From Viola odorata (Eukaryota; Streptophyta; Magnoliopsida; Malpighiales; Violaceae): DNA of 64,000 nucleotides. Numbering within the stretch: the stretch's first letter is position 1; each line of letters begins with the position of its first letter. Below, in pieces: positions 39,090 through 50,429 of this stretch. A program made the translations under genes and the position numbers. The notes beneath the pieces were generated by a model, which ran no database searches, was not told the DNA's origin, and worked only from the letters and a program-made list of their open reading frames with translations. The DNA lies in contig OY829539.1 in assembly GCA_963691705.1 (NCBI GenBank), forward strand, positions 46,075,656 to 46,139,655. Direction: 5' to 3'.

Positions 39090-39614
39090 CTACAAATCTT
39101 CTTCAATAGATGGCTGATCGAAATCATCAATCACTACAATCTCATCATCAATCACCACAATATCTTCCTCAATCAACACAATCTCCTCATCAATCACCAC
39201 AATCTCATCATCAATCACAACAATATCTTCCTTAATCAACACAATATCGTCATCAATCACCACTATCTCTGCATCATCATCAACCATTATCGCTGCATCA
39301 TCATCCACCATTATCGCTTCATCTTTCACTATTTCCTCAACTTTTGACCCATACCTAGCCGTAGATTGAACCTCTTCTTCTCCAATGGATACAAGATCAT
39401 CACTCTGGAATGTATCCTCGACAATCATACATTCTTCCTCGACAAGTTCATTCCTTGCAACATCTCTACCATCCTCTCCAATCACATGGTCTTCTACCTC
39501 ATCGTCGCGACAAATCGCTTCCACCCTATCGTCCTGCGCATCTGGAAACATGGAAGCATCGTACTCCACGCTATCGTCCTGCGCATCTGGAAACATGGAA
39601 GCATCGTACTCCAC
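39090..39614 (-). CDS. Acidic repeat protein ORF in the mariner element, unknown function
   Basis: An open frame of about 170 codons on the strand opposite the transposase, starting near the right terminal repeat and pointing inward. The first ATG is at 39596; the frame is open to a stop near 39675, so an upstream exon or another start is possible. The N-terminal part holds two 15-residue direct repeats (YDASMFPDAQDD, 45-bp DNA repeat). The C-terminal part is a run of seven-residue acidic units such as VVIDDEI and VLIEEDI. Isoelectric point must be very low. No family recognised. Repeat-driven open frames can arise by chance, so its coding status is uncertain. Confidence 0.4.
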   Translation of the reverse strand: MEYDASMFPDAQDDSVEYDASMFPDAQDDRVEAICRDDEVEDHVIGEDGRDVARNELVEEECMIVEDTFQSDDLVSIGEEEVQSTARYGSKVEEIVKDEAIMVDDDAAIMVDDDAEIVVIDDDIVLIKEDIVVIDDEIVVIDEEIVLIEEDIVVIDDEIVVIDDFDQPSIEEDL

Positions 39615-40439
39615 GCTATCGTCCTGAGAATCTGCCCAGTAATCGACACCCTCAATTTGAAATTATAAAAATCAATTAACCCTAATTTCGTCGAAATTGA
39701 GGCAATTGAAAAATTAACATGAGGTGGAATGTGGTTTGAACAAGAAAGAAATGGCAAAATGAGAACAGATATTACAGAGGTTCAAACCATAAAAAATTTA
39801 CTTTCCCACCGAAACTGATTTGGAATTCCCTCCACAATTTTGGACACGAAGCAATATCAGAGAAATGGATGGCAGCGTCCAGTGAATACAAATAAAAGGA
39901 GAGGGGTAATTGGTAATTGACCAAGATAAAGTGTGTTGGAGAACGTAAAATGACAATTAATTAGAAACAAAGAATCCGTAGGAAAGTGTCAATTATTCAG
40001 TAATGGAGGGAGTATAAAAGAAAAAAAAGGAGGACTTTTAAGGCACCCCAAAAAATAGGCGTTTGTGGCTATTTGAGACAAGCGCAAGGTATTCTTTAGC
40101 AAAAGGCGAAAGAATAATTTTGGTCTAAATGGGCTCAAGCTTTTGATATATATAGCATTCGAAAGCGATGTACTTCTTGTGTTTGAGCGATGTGGTATTC
40201 CTTCCATTTGCTTTTTAAATTTTTATTATTAATTCATCATCTTACTTTTGGGTCTCACTTGTCCATGTGTATTGGGTCATTAACCATGGCCTTCTTGCAT
40301 CCATTCTTTCCAATTTTCCCATCCCTCCCAAATAATAAAAGCATCAAGTGCTCAAGAAGAAAAGAAATGAATAACAACATTATAGCAAAAATATAAAAAA
40401 TTTAACTGTATATTTCCTCAGATATTCTCTTTGTCCGTT

Positions 40440-41460
40440 ACAAACATACAAGTAAGAGATTAATTATTTCACTCAAGCATTTTCGGTCCTTAAAATATGA
40501 CAGTTCTTTTAATATTATTTTTAATTTTATGACAATTGATAATAATTAATAGCTATATTATTAATAATTAATGGTCTAACTTTATACATATTAACTATAT
40601 AAATGGCTATTACAATTTACAATAATACATTACTAGTATAATTAAAATTGCATAATACATTAGTAATTTAAACATTAATACAATTTAAATTAAAAGCATA
40701 AAACTCTAAAAAAATTAGTAAATTTTAATTCTATGACAATTGATAATAATTAATAACTATATTATTAATAATTAATAGTCTTACTTTATACATATTAACT
40801 ATATAAATGGCTATTACAATTTACAATAATATATTACTAGTATGTGTCATTTTAACTATATAAATGGTTATTACAAAATTATTTCTTAGTTCATATAACG
40901 TCCTTAACAAAATTTTGTATTTAAAATAACAAATAAAAATAAAAAATGAGGACTTTTAATTGAGTTTAAAAGAAAAAAAGGAAAAATGCATAATATATTA
41001 GTAATTTAAACATTAATACAATTTAAATTAAAAGCATAAAACTCTAAACAATTAGTAAATTTTAATTTTATGACAATTGATAATAATTAATAATTATATT
41101 ATTAATAATTAATAGTCTTACTTTATACATATTAACTATATAAATGGCTATTAAAATTTTATTTCTTAGTTCATATAACGTACTTAATAAAATTTTGTAT
41201 TTAAAATAACAAATAAAAAGAAAAAATGAGGACTTTTAATTGAGTTTAAAAGAAAAAAAAGGAAAAATGCATAATACATTAGTAATTTAAACATTAATAC
41301 AATTTAAATTAAAAGTATAAAACTCTAAACAATTAGTAAATTTTAATTTTATGACAATTGATAATAATTAATAGCTATATCATTAAGAATTAATGGTCTT
41401 ATTTTATACATATTAACTATATAAATGGCTATTACAATTTACAACTATATTACTAGAAGA
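40440..41460. repeat. Long AT-rich tandem duplication in the hAT element
   Basis: Blocks beginning GACAATTGATAATAATTAAT start at 40531, 40735, 41072 and 41353, and each is followed by the same TTATACATATTAACTATATAAATGG phrase split over spacers of different length. The units differ by internal deletions. No coding content. Confidence 0.8.
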
Positions 41461-41544
41461 AAAAAATATGCATGAGGAATTTTAATATAGTATAAAAGGA
41501 AAAAAGAAAGAGGAGGAGTTAAGTTTAGAAAGAAAAAAGAAAGT

Positions 41545-41615
41545 GGGAGCCAAGAGGATTTGAACCTCTCCCCTTTAATATAATAAGTGATGAGTTAACC
41601 ATTAAACCAAATGGA
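41545..41615 (-). other. tRNA-like sequence, probably tRNA-derived remnant
   Basis: On the minus strand a T-arm is visible: AGAGG, loop TTCAAAT, CCTCT, which includes the internal B-box GGTTCAAATCC. Upstream lies an A-box-like TGGTTTAATGGTTAAC at the right distance. The acceptor stem pairs poorly (about 4 of 7), and no convincing anticodon arm forms, so it is not a working tRNA. It could be a decayed tRNA gene or the head of a tRNA-derived SINE. It sits inside the hAT element. Confidence 0.35.
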
Positions 41616-41827
41616 AACTTTGATATTATTGTGCATATATATATTTCCGGTTCTACCGGTTCTTCAGGCCAGTTCCCGAATTTTGAGGGCAGGAGAACCG
41701 GACCGAACCGGAACTTTCCGGTCCAGGTAAAAAAAAACCCCCTGGTCGGCCCGGTCCGGGTCAAAAAAGGGACGATTCCGGTCCGGTTTCCTGTCTGGCC
41801 CGGTTCTTGTACACCCCTACTTATCAA

Positions 41828-42369
41828 TGTATCTAATTCTAATGGATTCTAACTAACGTTATACGTACTATATGGAGATATGGTTCCAAGGATTATACCA
41901 CGATTTCGTTTCAACCATTTATGAGTAACATAAATCTTTTAATTTTTTATTAATTTTTTATCTAGATCATTCAGTAATTCAATTACCATATTGAGTGTCG
42001 ATTATTTCAAATTCAAATTAGGTAGGAGCCCGAATTATAGTATAGTTATCCCTCATAAGTTTTAACATAAAAATCGTCATTAATTAAACATAAAGAGTAA
42101 ATTTACTCATTATTTTTCTTATTTTCTAAGATGAATTTTACGGGGAAAAGTGTGGGCTCTAATCTAGATTTGAATCTCACATTTATCCTTATATTTATTT
42201 TTTTTGGTTAAATTCATTTCCTTAGTTAAATATCTTTATGTTTGCCTTACAAATTTAGGTTCTCGTACTAAGCCTACGTATGAGAACAATGATTAGGAAA
42301 GGAAAGGAAGGGAATGAATTTTTTTAAATTTTACCTTGTATGGAAAAAAAATGCAAGGGAATGAAAGGG
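41828..42369. other. AT-rich DNA between the hAT element and the truncated Athila element
   Basis: No gene is recognised. Repeated GGAAAGG and GGGAATGAA phrases occur around 42297-42368, close to where Athila homology ends. Confidence 0.4.
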
Positions 42370-44133
42370 CTGGATCCAGTAACTTGGAAGCATAGTAGAT
42401 GACATACGTCTCCTTGTCCTTCTTCTGACCCAAAACGGCGCCAAGGGCATGATTGCTAGCATCGCACATGACCTCGAAAGGTAAGGACCAATTGAGGGTC
42501 ACGAAGGCAACTTGGCAAGCCTCATCAAAATCAAAAGTAACTTCTTTCTGGAGCAAACGACACATAGATTGAGCGATTTTAGAGAAGTCCCTGATAAACC
42601 GTCTGTAAAAACCGGCATGCCCTAGAAAAGATCGCACATCGCGAACACATGTTGGGTAGGGTAAGGATTCAATCACTTCAATCTTGGCCTTGTTAACTTC
42701 AATTCCCTTGGCCGAGATGATATCACCGAGAACGAGGCCTCAATCCACCATGAAGTGGCATTTCTCGAAATTCAGGAGAAGATTGGTCTCTATGCAACGT
42801 TCTAAACACTTCTTCAACTTACTCATGCACTCTGAAAAGGAATTCCCATAAACAGTGAAGTCATCCATAAAGACCTCGATCCCATCTTCAACCAGTTTGG
42901 AGAAAATGCTCACCATGCATCGTTGAAAGGTAGCGGGGGCATTACACAAGCCGAAGGGCATACGCCTGTAATCAAAGGTGCCAAAATGGCACGTGAAGGT
43001 GATCTTCTCCTAGTCTTCGGGGGCAACTGGGATCTGATGGAAACCGGAGTAACCGTCTAGACAACAATAGTGGGTCTTGCCCGCGAAACGTTCCAACATT
43101 TGGTCTATGAAGGGAAGAGGGAAGTGATATTTCCTGGTGGCAGCATTCAAACGGCGGTAGTCAATGCACACACGCCACCCATTCTAGATTCTGGTGGGAA
43201 TATATTAGCCATCTTGCCCAATGGTAATGGTGATACTAGTTTTCTTGGGCACGACCTGTATTGGGTTGACCCATGGGCCATCAGAGATGGGGTAAATAAC
43301 GCCCGCATCCAGCAACTTCAGCACTTCTTTCCTTACTACCTCCATCATGGGTGGATTCAACCTGCGTTGAGGTTGGCGTATGGTTTTGCTTGCGTCCTTC
43401 AGGTGAATGCGATGAGTGCATAGTGCTGGTGACAAGCCCTTGATATCTGCAATGGTCTAGCCTATGGCTTGTCTAAATTCCTTCAACAAGGAAATCAGCT
43501 CAGACTCTTCACAAGTATTGAGTTTATTGGAGATAATGACGGGCAGAGAGTCCTTGGGGCCGAGATAAGTATACTTCAGATGGGAAGCCAGTGGTTTCAG
43601 TTCCAGGGTAGGAGCCTGATCAATAGAATGAGACAACTTGATATGGTCTGGACAATTGGGAGACACCATTGTGGGCTCATACGGGACAGCAACGCACTCT
43701 TCTAGGGCAGCGACGACGGAATGCAGCTCAGGTGGCGTGGAAAGTGTCGAGGCCACGACATCTAGAAGAGTTGGTGTCAGACTCCTATCAAGGGCAGATT
43801 GTAAAGGGTCAGTAGAATGAAGTTCAGCAAGTTCCTCAATAGACGGGTCAATCACATCAATATAGTTAACACTGGAAAATTCGGAGGGGTATCGCATGAC
43901 CTCTAACATATTGAACTTGATGATCTCCCCATCAAACTCGAGGGAGATGGTTGCATCATGAACATCAATCTTTGCTCAGGCGGTGGCCAGAAATGGTCGA
44001 CCTAGAAGTACATCCGTTGAATTGGTATAGTCCTCGTTCTCCATCGCAATGACATAAAAATCGGCTAGGAATAAGAATTCGCCCACTTGGACCAAAACAT
44101 CTATGATGATCCCCTCGGGGCAGATGATAGAAC
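42370..44133 (-). pseudogene. Athila-type gypsy element, protease-RT-RNase H fragment
   Basis: The minus strand encodes, in order from 44133 down, the second half of a protease region, a linker (43457-43909), and reverse transcriptase with MPFGLCNAPATFQRCM and the catalytic motif in a mutated form (VFMDDFTVYG). The start of RNase H (FEVMCDASNHALGAVLGQ) and the phrase YYASKLLDPA follow, where homology stops. Several stops and frame changes break it. Integrase, 3' end and second LTR are missing. The upstream half of the same element resumes at 56505, on the far side of the Tat insertion. Confidence 0.85.
44129..44133. repeat. Target duplication of the Tat element, left copy
   Basis: AGAAC before the 5' LTR corresponds to AGAAT after the 3' LTR (56505-56509), with one transition. 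Removing the element plus one copy brings the Athila protease frame together, which supports the pairing. Confidence 0.65.
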
Positions 44134-44670
44134 TGATAACAATTGATAAAACACCGAGGGTACATTCGTCTTTTCACCCCAAGTTAAGGTCGGACCACTG
44201 TAGACCTTGACTGGTGACAACCATCCAGCTACCGCCCCATGCTGACCAAGGAACCCTGGGATGGTCGACATCAGCTGGGGGGGGAACTTACGCGGCATCT
44301 GTTTCCGCGCACGGCACCCTCCCATCCCAGACAGCCTTGGTAACATCTCACTAGCGATACCTCATTAGCGATATCTCATCCAGCTGACGCCTGCTGACGT
44401 CATCTTGGGCGTTATCTTTCCTCGTTAACGCCTACCCCCATGGGTAACACCCTCTCTTTTTGCCTATAAATACCACCCCTTTTCAGATCAAAGGTAAGGC
44501 CAGAATTGCTACCCGAATCTCTGCCAAATTACACAGCCATACTAACTTAAGCATCGGAGTGTCTACGCCGCCCCCCCTCCGGCGCTTTACAGGTACGACG
44601 GACTGCCTCCACAGCGACTCCGGACGGCCATAATCTCTACCCCGCTTTCTCAGAAGTCCTAATCTTAACA
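44134..44670 (+). repeat. 5' LTR of the Tat element
   Basis: It begins TGATAACAATTGATAAAACA and ends AATCTTAACA; 537 bp. A promoter-like CCTATAAATACC lies near 44463-44474. The matching copy is 55933-56504. Confidence 0.9.
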
Positions 44671-44671
44671 A

Positions 44672-44690
44672 ATTGGTGCTTTCGTTGAGA
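44672..44690 (+). other. Primer-binding-site region of the Tat element
   Basis: TTGGTGCTTTCGTTGAGAG directly follows the 5' LTR, the position and style of gypsy primer sites. I did not identify the priming tRNA. Confidence 0.5.
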
Positions 44691-45152
44691 GTCTTGGTTT
44701 TAATTAAGTGAGCATCCTTAATAGCCAAGCTCTATTCTTCTGAATAACCCTTTCGCGAGCTCGATTTCAGCCCTTTGTGCCCAACTGGACCACTTAACGG
44801 AATTAGCCACTAGATTCACGCCTAGTGCTTCTGGATCTGGTGCTCCATCTCAGTTTGTTTTTACTCCACCTATCATCACAGAATGACCGTTATCGTCCCT
44901 ATTGCATGCGAATGTCTCTCTGACGTTGCCTGCGTTGAATACGCCAATCAGTCTTGTACAATTTGCTCATAGGACAATGGAACCGTACGTGCCACAGGTG
45001 CCTCTACTTCCTATTTCCCAAGGGGAACGACAATGGCATGACGAGGACATCGAACTATGAGCAGTAGGAAACATCGAACTCGCTCGCCAAGGAGTCGCAG
45101 CCCGTCTCCAAGGCGACATCATACCAGAGACCCGCGGAATCGTAGGCGTCAT

Positions 45153-46416
45153 TTGGAGGTATCCCTACCTCGATACACGTGAAATTCTTGATGACACTTC
45201 TAGCCACCCCTTTAGCCCACGCATAAGGCGTCACAGAGTCAGCCGATATGTGAAACTCCCCTCAGAGTCTTATGATGGCACCAGAGATCCCATTTCCCAC
45301 CTTAACAAGGTGAAGGACTTTGTGCAATTTCAGACTCACAACGATGCAGCGTTGTGTCAGATATTTGTAATGACCCTGTCGGGGGTTGCGCGCCTATGGT
45401 TCAAAGGTCTTCCTGGCGGATCTATTGACAGCTTCTCACAGCTAGAATCTAAATTCAGGAGTCGATTCAGTACTGGGGTCCCCATCAGGAAATCTGTTGC
45501 CGCCTTGTTTGATATATATAGAAAACCTCAGGAATCCCTGAGGAATTTCCTCAATTATTTCGACACCGAGATGTCGCTCACGTCAGGTGTAACAGTTGAT
45601 TTCACTATAGAAGCCTTAAAGCGGAACTGTTGTTATTGAAAACTCAGAGATGCCTTAATGGTTGACCCTCCAACAACCTTAGATGCGTTAAGACTGAAAG
45701 CCCACAATTATGCGAGGATGGAAGAGGAAGAGAATAGGGACAGAATTTGAAACATGCCGCCAGTCATGCCTCTAGTCCCTAACGCTCCCATTACTATTAC
45801 TTCTGAGGATCGTTTCATCGACAATTACGCTCAGCGAAAGGATCACATCCCCAAGATCTCTAATCGGCGAAAAGGCAACTCCTGAAAGGGAAAGCCTGGT
45901 GACTCTCCAACGCATCGACAGGGAGATCCCCCTAAGGGACGGGTTTATGACCCAGACCTTCCTTCCCTCATCCTACCAAGAGCAGAAATATTAGCGATAG
46001 CGGAACAGCAAAACCTGCCCATCCGTTATCCGACCCCTGTGAGACTAGGGGTAACCTTGGGAGGAAGGGAAAACACCTACTGCAAATTTCAAAAAGTTAA
46101 GGAACACTCTACGGAAGTGTGTAGAGAACTTAAGCTGGTGATAGAGCGCCTGGTAGAAGAAGGCTATCAGGGAGAATTCGCCGTCAAAATACGAGAAGAG
46201 GCCAAGAGCAATCCGACAAATAGAGTAGCCAACAACAGACCGACAACCCCCCCCCCCCCCCCCCCAGGCAACGACGTTGGTCTTGCAGGAAGGGGTAGGG
46301 AAACGCTTACGGTTGATGACGAAGACGTCCCCATCATTAACATCATCGCTGGAGGCACACCCTATCTGGACGAGTCCGCACAACTGACACCCGCGGCAGG
46401 AGACAAGCGGAAGTGA
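45153..46416 (+). pseudogene. Tat element gag, three in-frame stops
   Basis: Retrotransposon gag (capsid) region. Conserved capsid phrases are KLPSESYDGTRDPISHLNK, MTLSGVARLWFKGLP and SFSQLESKFRSRF. One frame runs through to 46416, broken by TGA at 45637-45639, 45748-45750 and 45883-45885. All three fit single-base changes from TGG or CGA. A C19 tract at 46247-46265 encodes a proline run, and its length decides the frame. The final TGA (46414-46416) separates gag from pol, which continues in the same frame from 46423. No intact capsid can be made. Confidence 0.85.
46247..46265 (+). repeat. C19 homopolymer within gag
   Basis: Nineteen C in a row inside the gag frame, a likely slippage or sequencing-error site. 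Confidence 0.9.
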
Positions 46417-46422
46417 GCCGAT

Positions 46423-49400
46423 ATGTCAATCAAAAGTGAGGCGATAAGCGCCTTAGATCGCATGGTATTGTCCTTTTCTGAAGAGGACGAGAAGGGCGTG
46501 GTATATCCACACAACGATGTGTTAGTAGTTACACCCATTATCGCTAGTCATGGAGTTAGAAGAACTCTTGTTGACAACGGAAGCGCGGTCAACCTATTCT
46601 CGCTGGAAGCTTACAATCTCATGAAGCGTCCTGACAACGAGCTTACGCCCTGCAAAAAACCCATAATCGGAGTAGACGGAGCCCCCATCCCAGTGACTGG
46701 AGTAACCACCTTGCCGGTATACTTCAAGGAGGATACCTCCAAGCGGTCAGAGGAGCTTCTATTCTTGGTCGTGGATCTAAACCTGCCTTATAACGCCATA
46801 TTGGGACGGCCTTTCCTCAACCGTTTCGGAGCGGCGATATCACAGAAAAATCTAAGGATGAAATATCTTTCCTGGGATGGTGTGGTCTCAATCCAGGGTA
46901 ATCAGAAGTTAGCGGCTGAATGTTACTTGCTCATGACTCAGAAGAGTTGCGATAGGTACGTGTGTGTAACGGTGGATCCATATGAACAAAGCGATGAGAA
47001 ACGCACTCAAACTGTGGACAAGATGATTCACATTCCAGTTAATGGGGTCGATGGGGCTAGATTCTTGGTTAGCGATAACCTCAGCTCAGAGGAAAGCCTC
47101 CAGTTAGCCCAGCTATTGAACAAATACAAAGGAGAGTTTGCATGGAAACCAGCCGACATGTCTGGTATCTCGCGAGAGGTAGCGGAGCATCGACTTAACG
47201 TCAACCCTGACGCAAAGCCAGTTCAGCAGAAACGACGTGCCTTCTCTACAGAAAAAGCGATAGCTGTCGACAAAGAAGTAGCAAAGCTTCTCGACGCTGG
47301 CTTTATTCGAGAAGTACAATATCCTACCTGGTTGGCTAACCCAGTCTTGGTTCCCAAGCCTAATGGAGAGTGGCGTATGTGCATCGACTTCACTGACTTG
47401 AACGATGCCTGTCCCAAAGATTGTTACCCGCTTCCTCGGATTGATCAGTTAGTCGATCAGGCTGCCAGGTATGCTTATCTGAGCTCGCTAGACGCCAACT
47501 CGGGGTATCACCAAATCCCCATGGCCAATGAGGATGAAGAGAAAACTGCTTTCATCACTCCCAAGGCCACCTATTGCTACATGGCGATGCCATTTGGGTT
47601 GAAAAATGCTGGAGCCACCTTCTAGAGAATGGCGAATCAAGTCTTCGAAAAATAGATTGGGCGAAACGTAGAGGCGTATGTCGATGACATACTGGTCAAA
47701 AGCCGAAGCTTCAAAGACCATTTATCCGACCTGGCGGAAATCTTTGAAGTAATGAAACAGTACCAAATGAAGTTGAACCCTCGAAAGTGCATGTTTGCCT
47801 TTCAAACAGGCAAATTTTTGGGTTACGTGGTCAGTCAAAAGGGTATCCAACCCAACCCTTCAAAAATCAAAGCCATCCAAGACATGATATCTCCTCAAAC
47901 CGTGAAGGAGATACAAAAAGTAACAGGGCGTGTTATCACTCTGGGACGGTTTATTTCTAAGCAAGGTGAGAGATGCCTCCCCTTTTTCAAAGTTATACGC
48001 AAAAAAGTCATTTTCGGATGGACGACAGAATGTGAAGAGGCATTCGCAGGCCTGAAGGCCTACCTATCGTCTGACTTGGTGCTGACAAGACCTGAACCTG
48101 GCAATATCTTGTATTTATACCTTGGAGTTGCTGATGAAGTGGTCAGTGCGGTTCTTGTGCGAGATGACAATCACACGCATCACCCTGTATACTTCGTAAG
48201 TCACATCTTGAAAGATGCCGAGCTGCGGTATGCTCGTATTGAGAAAATAGCGTTCGCATTAATACAAGCGACGCGGAAGATGGACCGATATTTCCAGGCT
48301 CACACCGTCATTGTGCTTACGGATCAGCCTTTAAAGAGGATATTTTGGAAGCCCGAGTCCTCTGGGAGAATGCTGATTTGGGCCATCGAGCTTGAACAAT
48401 ATGGGTTGCACTACATATCCCGACCATCTATGAAGGCTCAAATTCTGGCAAACTTTATCGCGGAATGCACCTTTACGCCAGATCCGATGACGGAATTGAC
48501 TGAAAAAGAAAAAGAGGAGTTGGACCTCCCATTCCCTGAAACCTACACTGACCTGTGGGTCATCCACGTGGACGGTGCCAAAAATCAAGAGCTTGCCGGA
48601 GCCGGAATCTTCATGAGTGGGCCTCACGGCATCCATGTGCGATATCCCATCCGAATCCTGCAGCCGTTATCTAACAACGCCGCAGAATACGAAGCGTTAT
48701 TAGTTGGACTCAGGATAGGAAAAAACTTCTCCATAAAAGGCATACATGATTCAGGGAGGTTGGGAGACCTACGGTTGAAAATCTGTGGAGACTCCAAACT
48801 GATAATAGACCAAGTCTTGGGACACTCTCAAGCTAGGGAGCCCATCATGGTGCAATACCTTGCCAAAGTAAAATGCGAGTTGATGGAAATAACGAAAAGC
48901 GGCATACAAGTCAGCTTCGAGCACATTCCTCGAGAGGATAACGCTGAGGCGGATAACCTTGCCAAACTCGCGGCAAATCCGGAAGCGTCCATACCTAAGG
49001 GGGTATACTACCGGGAGATACCCGTACCTTCCTTCATTGAAGAACAGGCGATGCTTTGCGTAGAAGAAATTGAAAATGACTGGAGAATTCCCGTCATAAA
49101 ATACTTGAAACATGATGAGCTACCAGCAGATAACGCTGAGAAAAAGAAAATACTAAAACAAGCGGCACGGTGCACGTACTATAACGGGGAACTAATGCGG
49201 AGATGTTTCTCTCAACCAGCTTCCAGGTGCATAACGGAACAAGAGGGTCTTCATACCCTCTGCGAAATCCACGAAGGAATTTGCGGCATGCATGCATCCG
49301 GTCGCACCCTGGCTGCGCAGGTCTTTAGATCGGGGTTCTACTGGCCTACTATCCGGAAAGACTGCCATAATTACCTACGAAATTGCCGAAAGTGTCAGGA

Positions 49401-50316
49401 ATTCTCTAAGATTCCTCGACAACCCGCCACACAAATTTATGACATCATTGCTCCTTGTCCTTTTGTGAAATGGGGGATTGATATCCTAGGACCGTTTCCA
49501 AAGGCGAGGTCTCAGCTAAAGTTTGTGGTCGTGGCGGTAGACTACTTCACTAAATGGGCGAAAGCTGAGGCGGTTGCCAACATCACGACTAAGAAAATCT
49601 GGCGTTTTATCAAACATCAAGTTATCATGCGATTCGGTGTACCCCGTGTGCTAGTCAGCGATAACGGAACGCAGTTCACCAGCCAATTCTTCAGAGACCA
49701 ATGCGTGGAGTTCGGAATCGAGCAAAGGTTCTCTTCCGTGGCTCATCTGCAAACCAATGGTCAGGTAGAGGTAACGAACCGAAGCATCCTTAACGGTGTT
49801 AAGAAGAACCTAGAAGGATCCAAAAAGAAATGGCCAGACGAGCTGCCGTATGTGATGTGGGCATACCGCATGACCACAAAAACCAGCACGGGAGAAACAC
49901 CATTCGCACTGGCTTTCGGTACTTAGGTCGTCATGCCCGTGGAGATTGGTACTATGAGCCTACGAGTAGCCTATTTCAAAGAAGAGCTGAATGAGGAAAG
50001 GTTGCGAGCTAACCTTGACGCGCTGCCAGAATTGCAAGAGGAAGCTCTTCTGAAAATGTTACATTACAAACAAAAGATGGCGCGTTATCACAATAGGCGC
50101 GTCAAAGAACGGCTGCTGAAAGCAGGTGACCTGGTACTCAGAGACAAGCGAGCAACCGGTCAATGCCGGAGAAAGCTTAGCCCAAACTGGGAAGGGTCAT
50201 ACCGCGTTACCCGTATTGTCGGGAGAGGAGCGTATCATCTAGAGACTCTCGACGATACCCCCTTACCTAACTCTTGGAATATTGCTCGTTTGAAATTATA
50301 TCATGCTAGACTTTGA
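46423..50316 (+). pseudogene. Tat element pol: protease, RT, two RNases H, integrase; three stops
   Basis: Order of domains: aspartic protease (RRTLVDNGSAVNLFSL), reverse transcriptase (WRMCIDFTDLNDACPKD, AMPFGLKNAGATF, catalytic AYVDDILVKS), RNase H (LGVADEVVSAVL to YISRP), a second archaeal-type RNase H (VIHVDGA, NNAAEYEALL, CGDSKLIIDQ, REDNAEADNLA) and integrase. The integrase has the HHCC finger around HEGICGMH and CRKCQ, DDE residues in GIDILGPF, SDNGTQF and NGQVEV, and a basic C-terminal part ending RLKLYHARL. TAG stops at 47623-47625, 47653-47655 and 49924-49926 interrupt one otherwise continuous frame. The dual RNase H places it in the Tat lineage. Confidence 0.92.
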
Positions 50317-50429
50317 TTTATCTCTGCACGTTTTACTAACGCCAGCCCTAACCTGTGCTAACGCTCGAATAGTGAGCTTTCTTGTGTTTTGCGGCTGTGT
50401 GTGTGCAGATGATGAAAAGGGGTTGCCAG
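50317..50429. other. Start of the long Tat 3' region
   Basis: Short non-coding stretch between the pol stop and the tandem repeats. Confidence 0.5.

Larger units (their letters stand above)
35083..40012 (+). mobile_element. Large mariner-like element (4.93 kb) with three ORFs, nested in the hAT element
   Basis: The ends are CTCCCTCTGTTACCCATT on the left and, read on minus, CTCCCTCCATTACTGAAT on the right; both continue with AATTGAC in register, and TA flanks both sides (35081-35082, 40013-40014). Inside are a DD39D transposase with two disabling changes, a 120-codon ORF at 38044 on the same strand, and an acidic repeat ORF at 39090-39614 on the other strand. Matching ends at both sides, with the transposase correctly oriented, argue that all three ORFs belong to one unit. 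Plant mariners known to me usually encode only the transposase. Confidence 0.8.
34889..41819. mobile_element. hAT-superfamily element, non-autonomous, carrying a nested mariner
   Basis: The left end TAGGGGTACACGGGCCGG and the right end (read on minus) TAGGGGTGTACAAGAACCGG are imperfect inverted repeats, flanked by the perfect duplication CTTATCAA. Both subterminal regions (34889-35050 and 41645-41819) are dense in CCGGTTC-type motifs in both orientations, as expected for hAT transposase binding regions. No hAT transposase is present. Without the nested mariner the element would be about 2.0 kb, mostly AT-rich tandem repeats. It therefore needed a transposase supplied in trans. Confidence 0.85.

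Noticed and set aside
41545..41615. Functional tRNA gene
   Set aside because: The acceptor stem pairs at about 4 of 7 positions and no anticodon arm forms.
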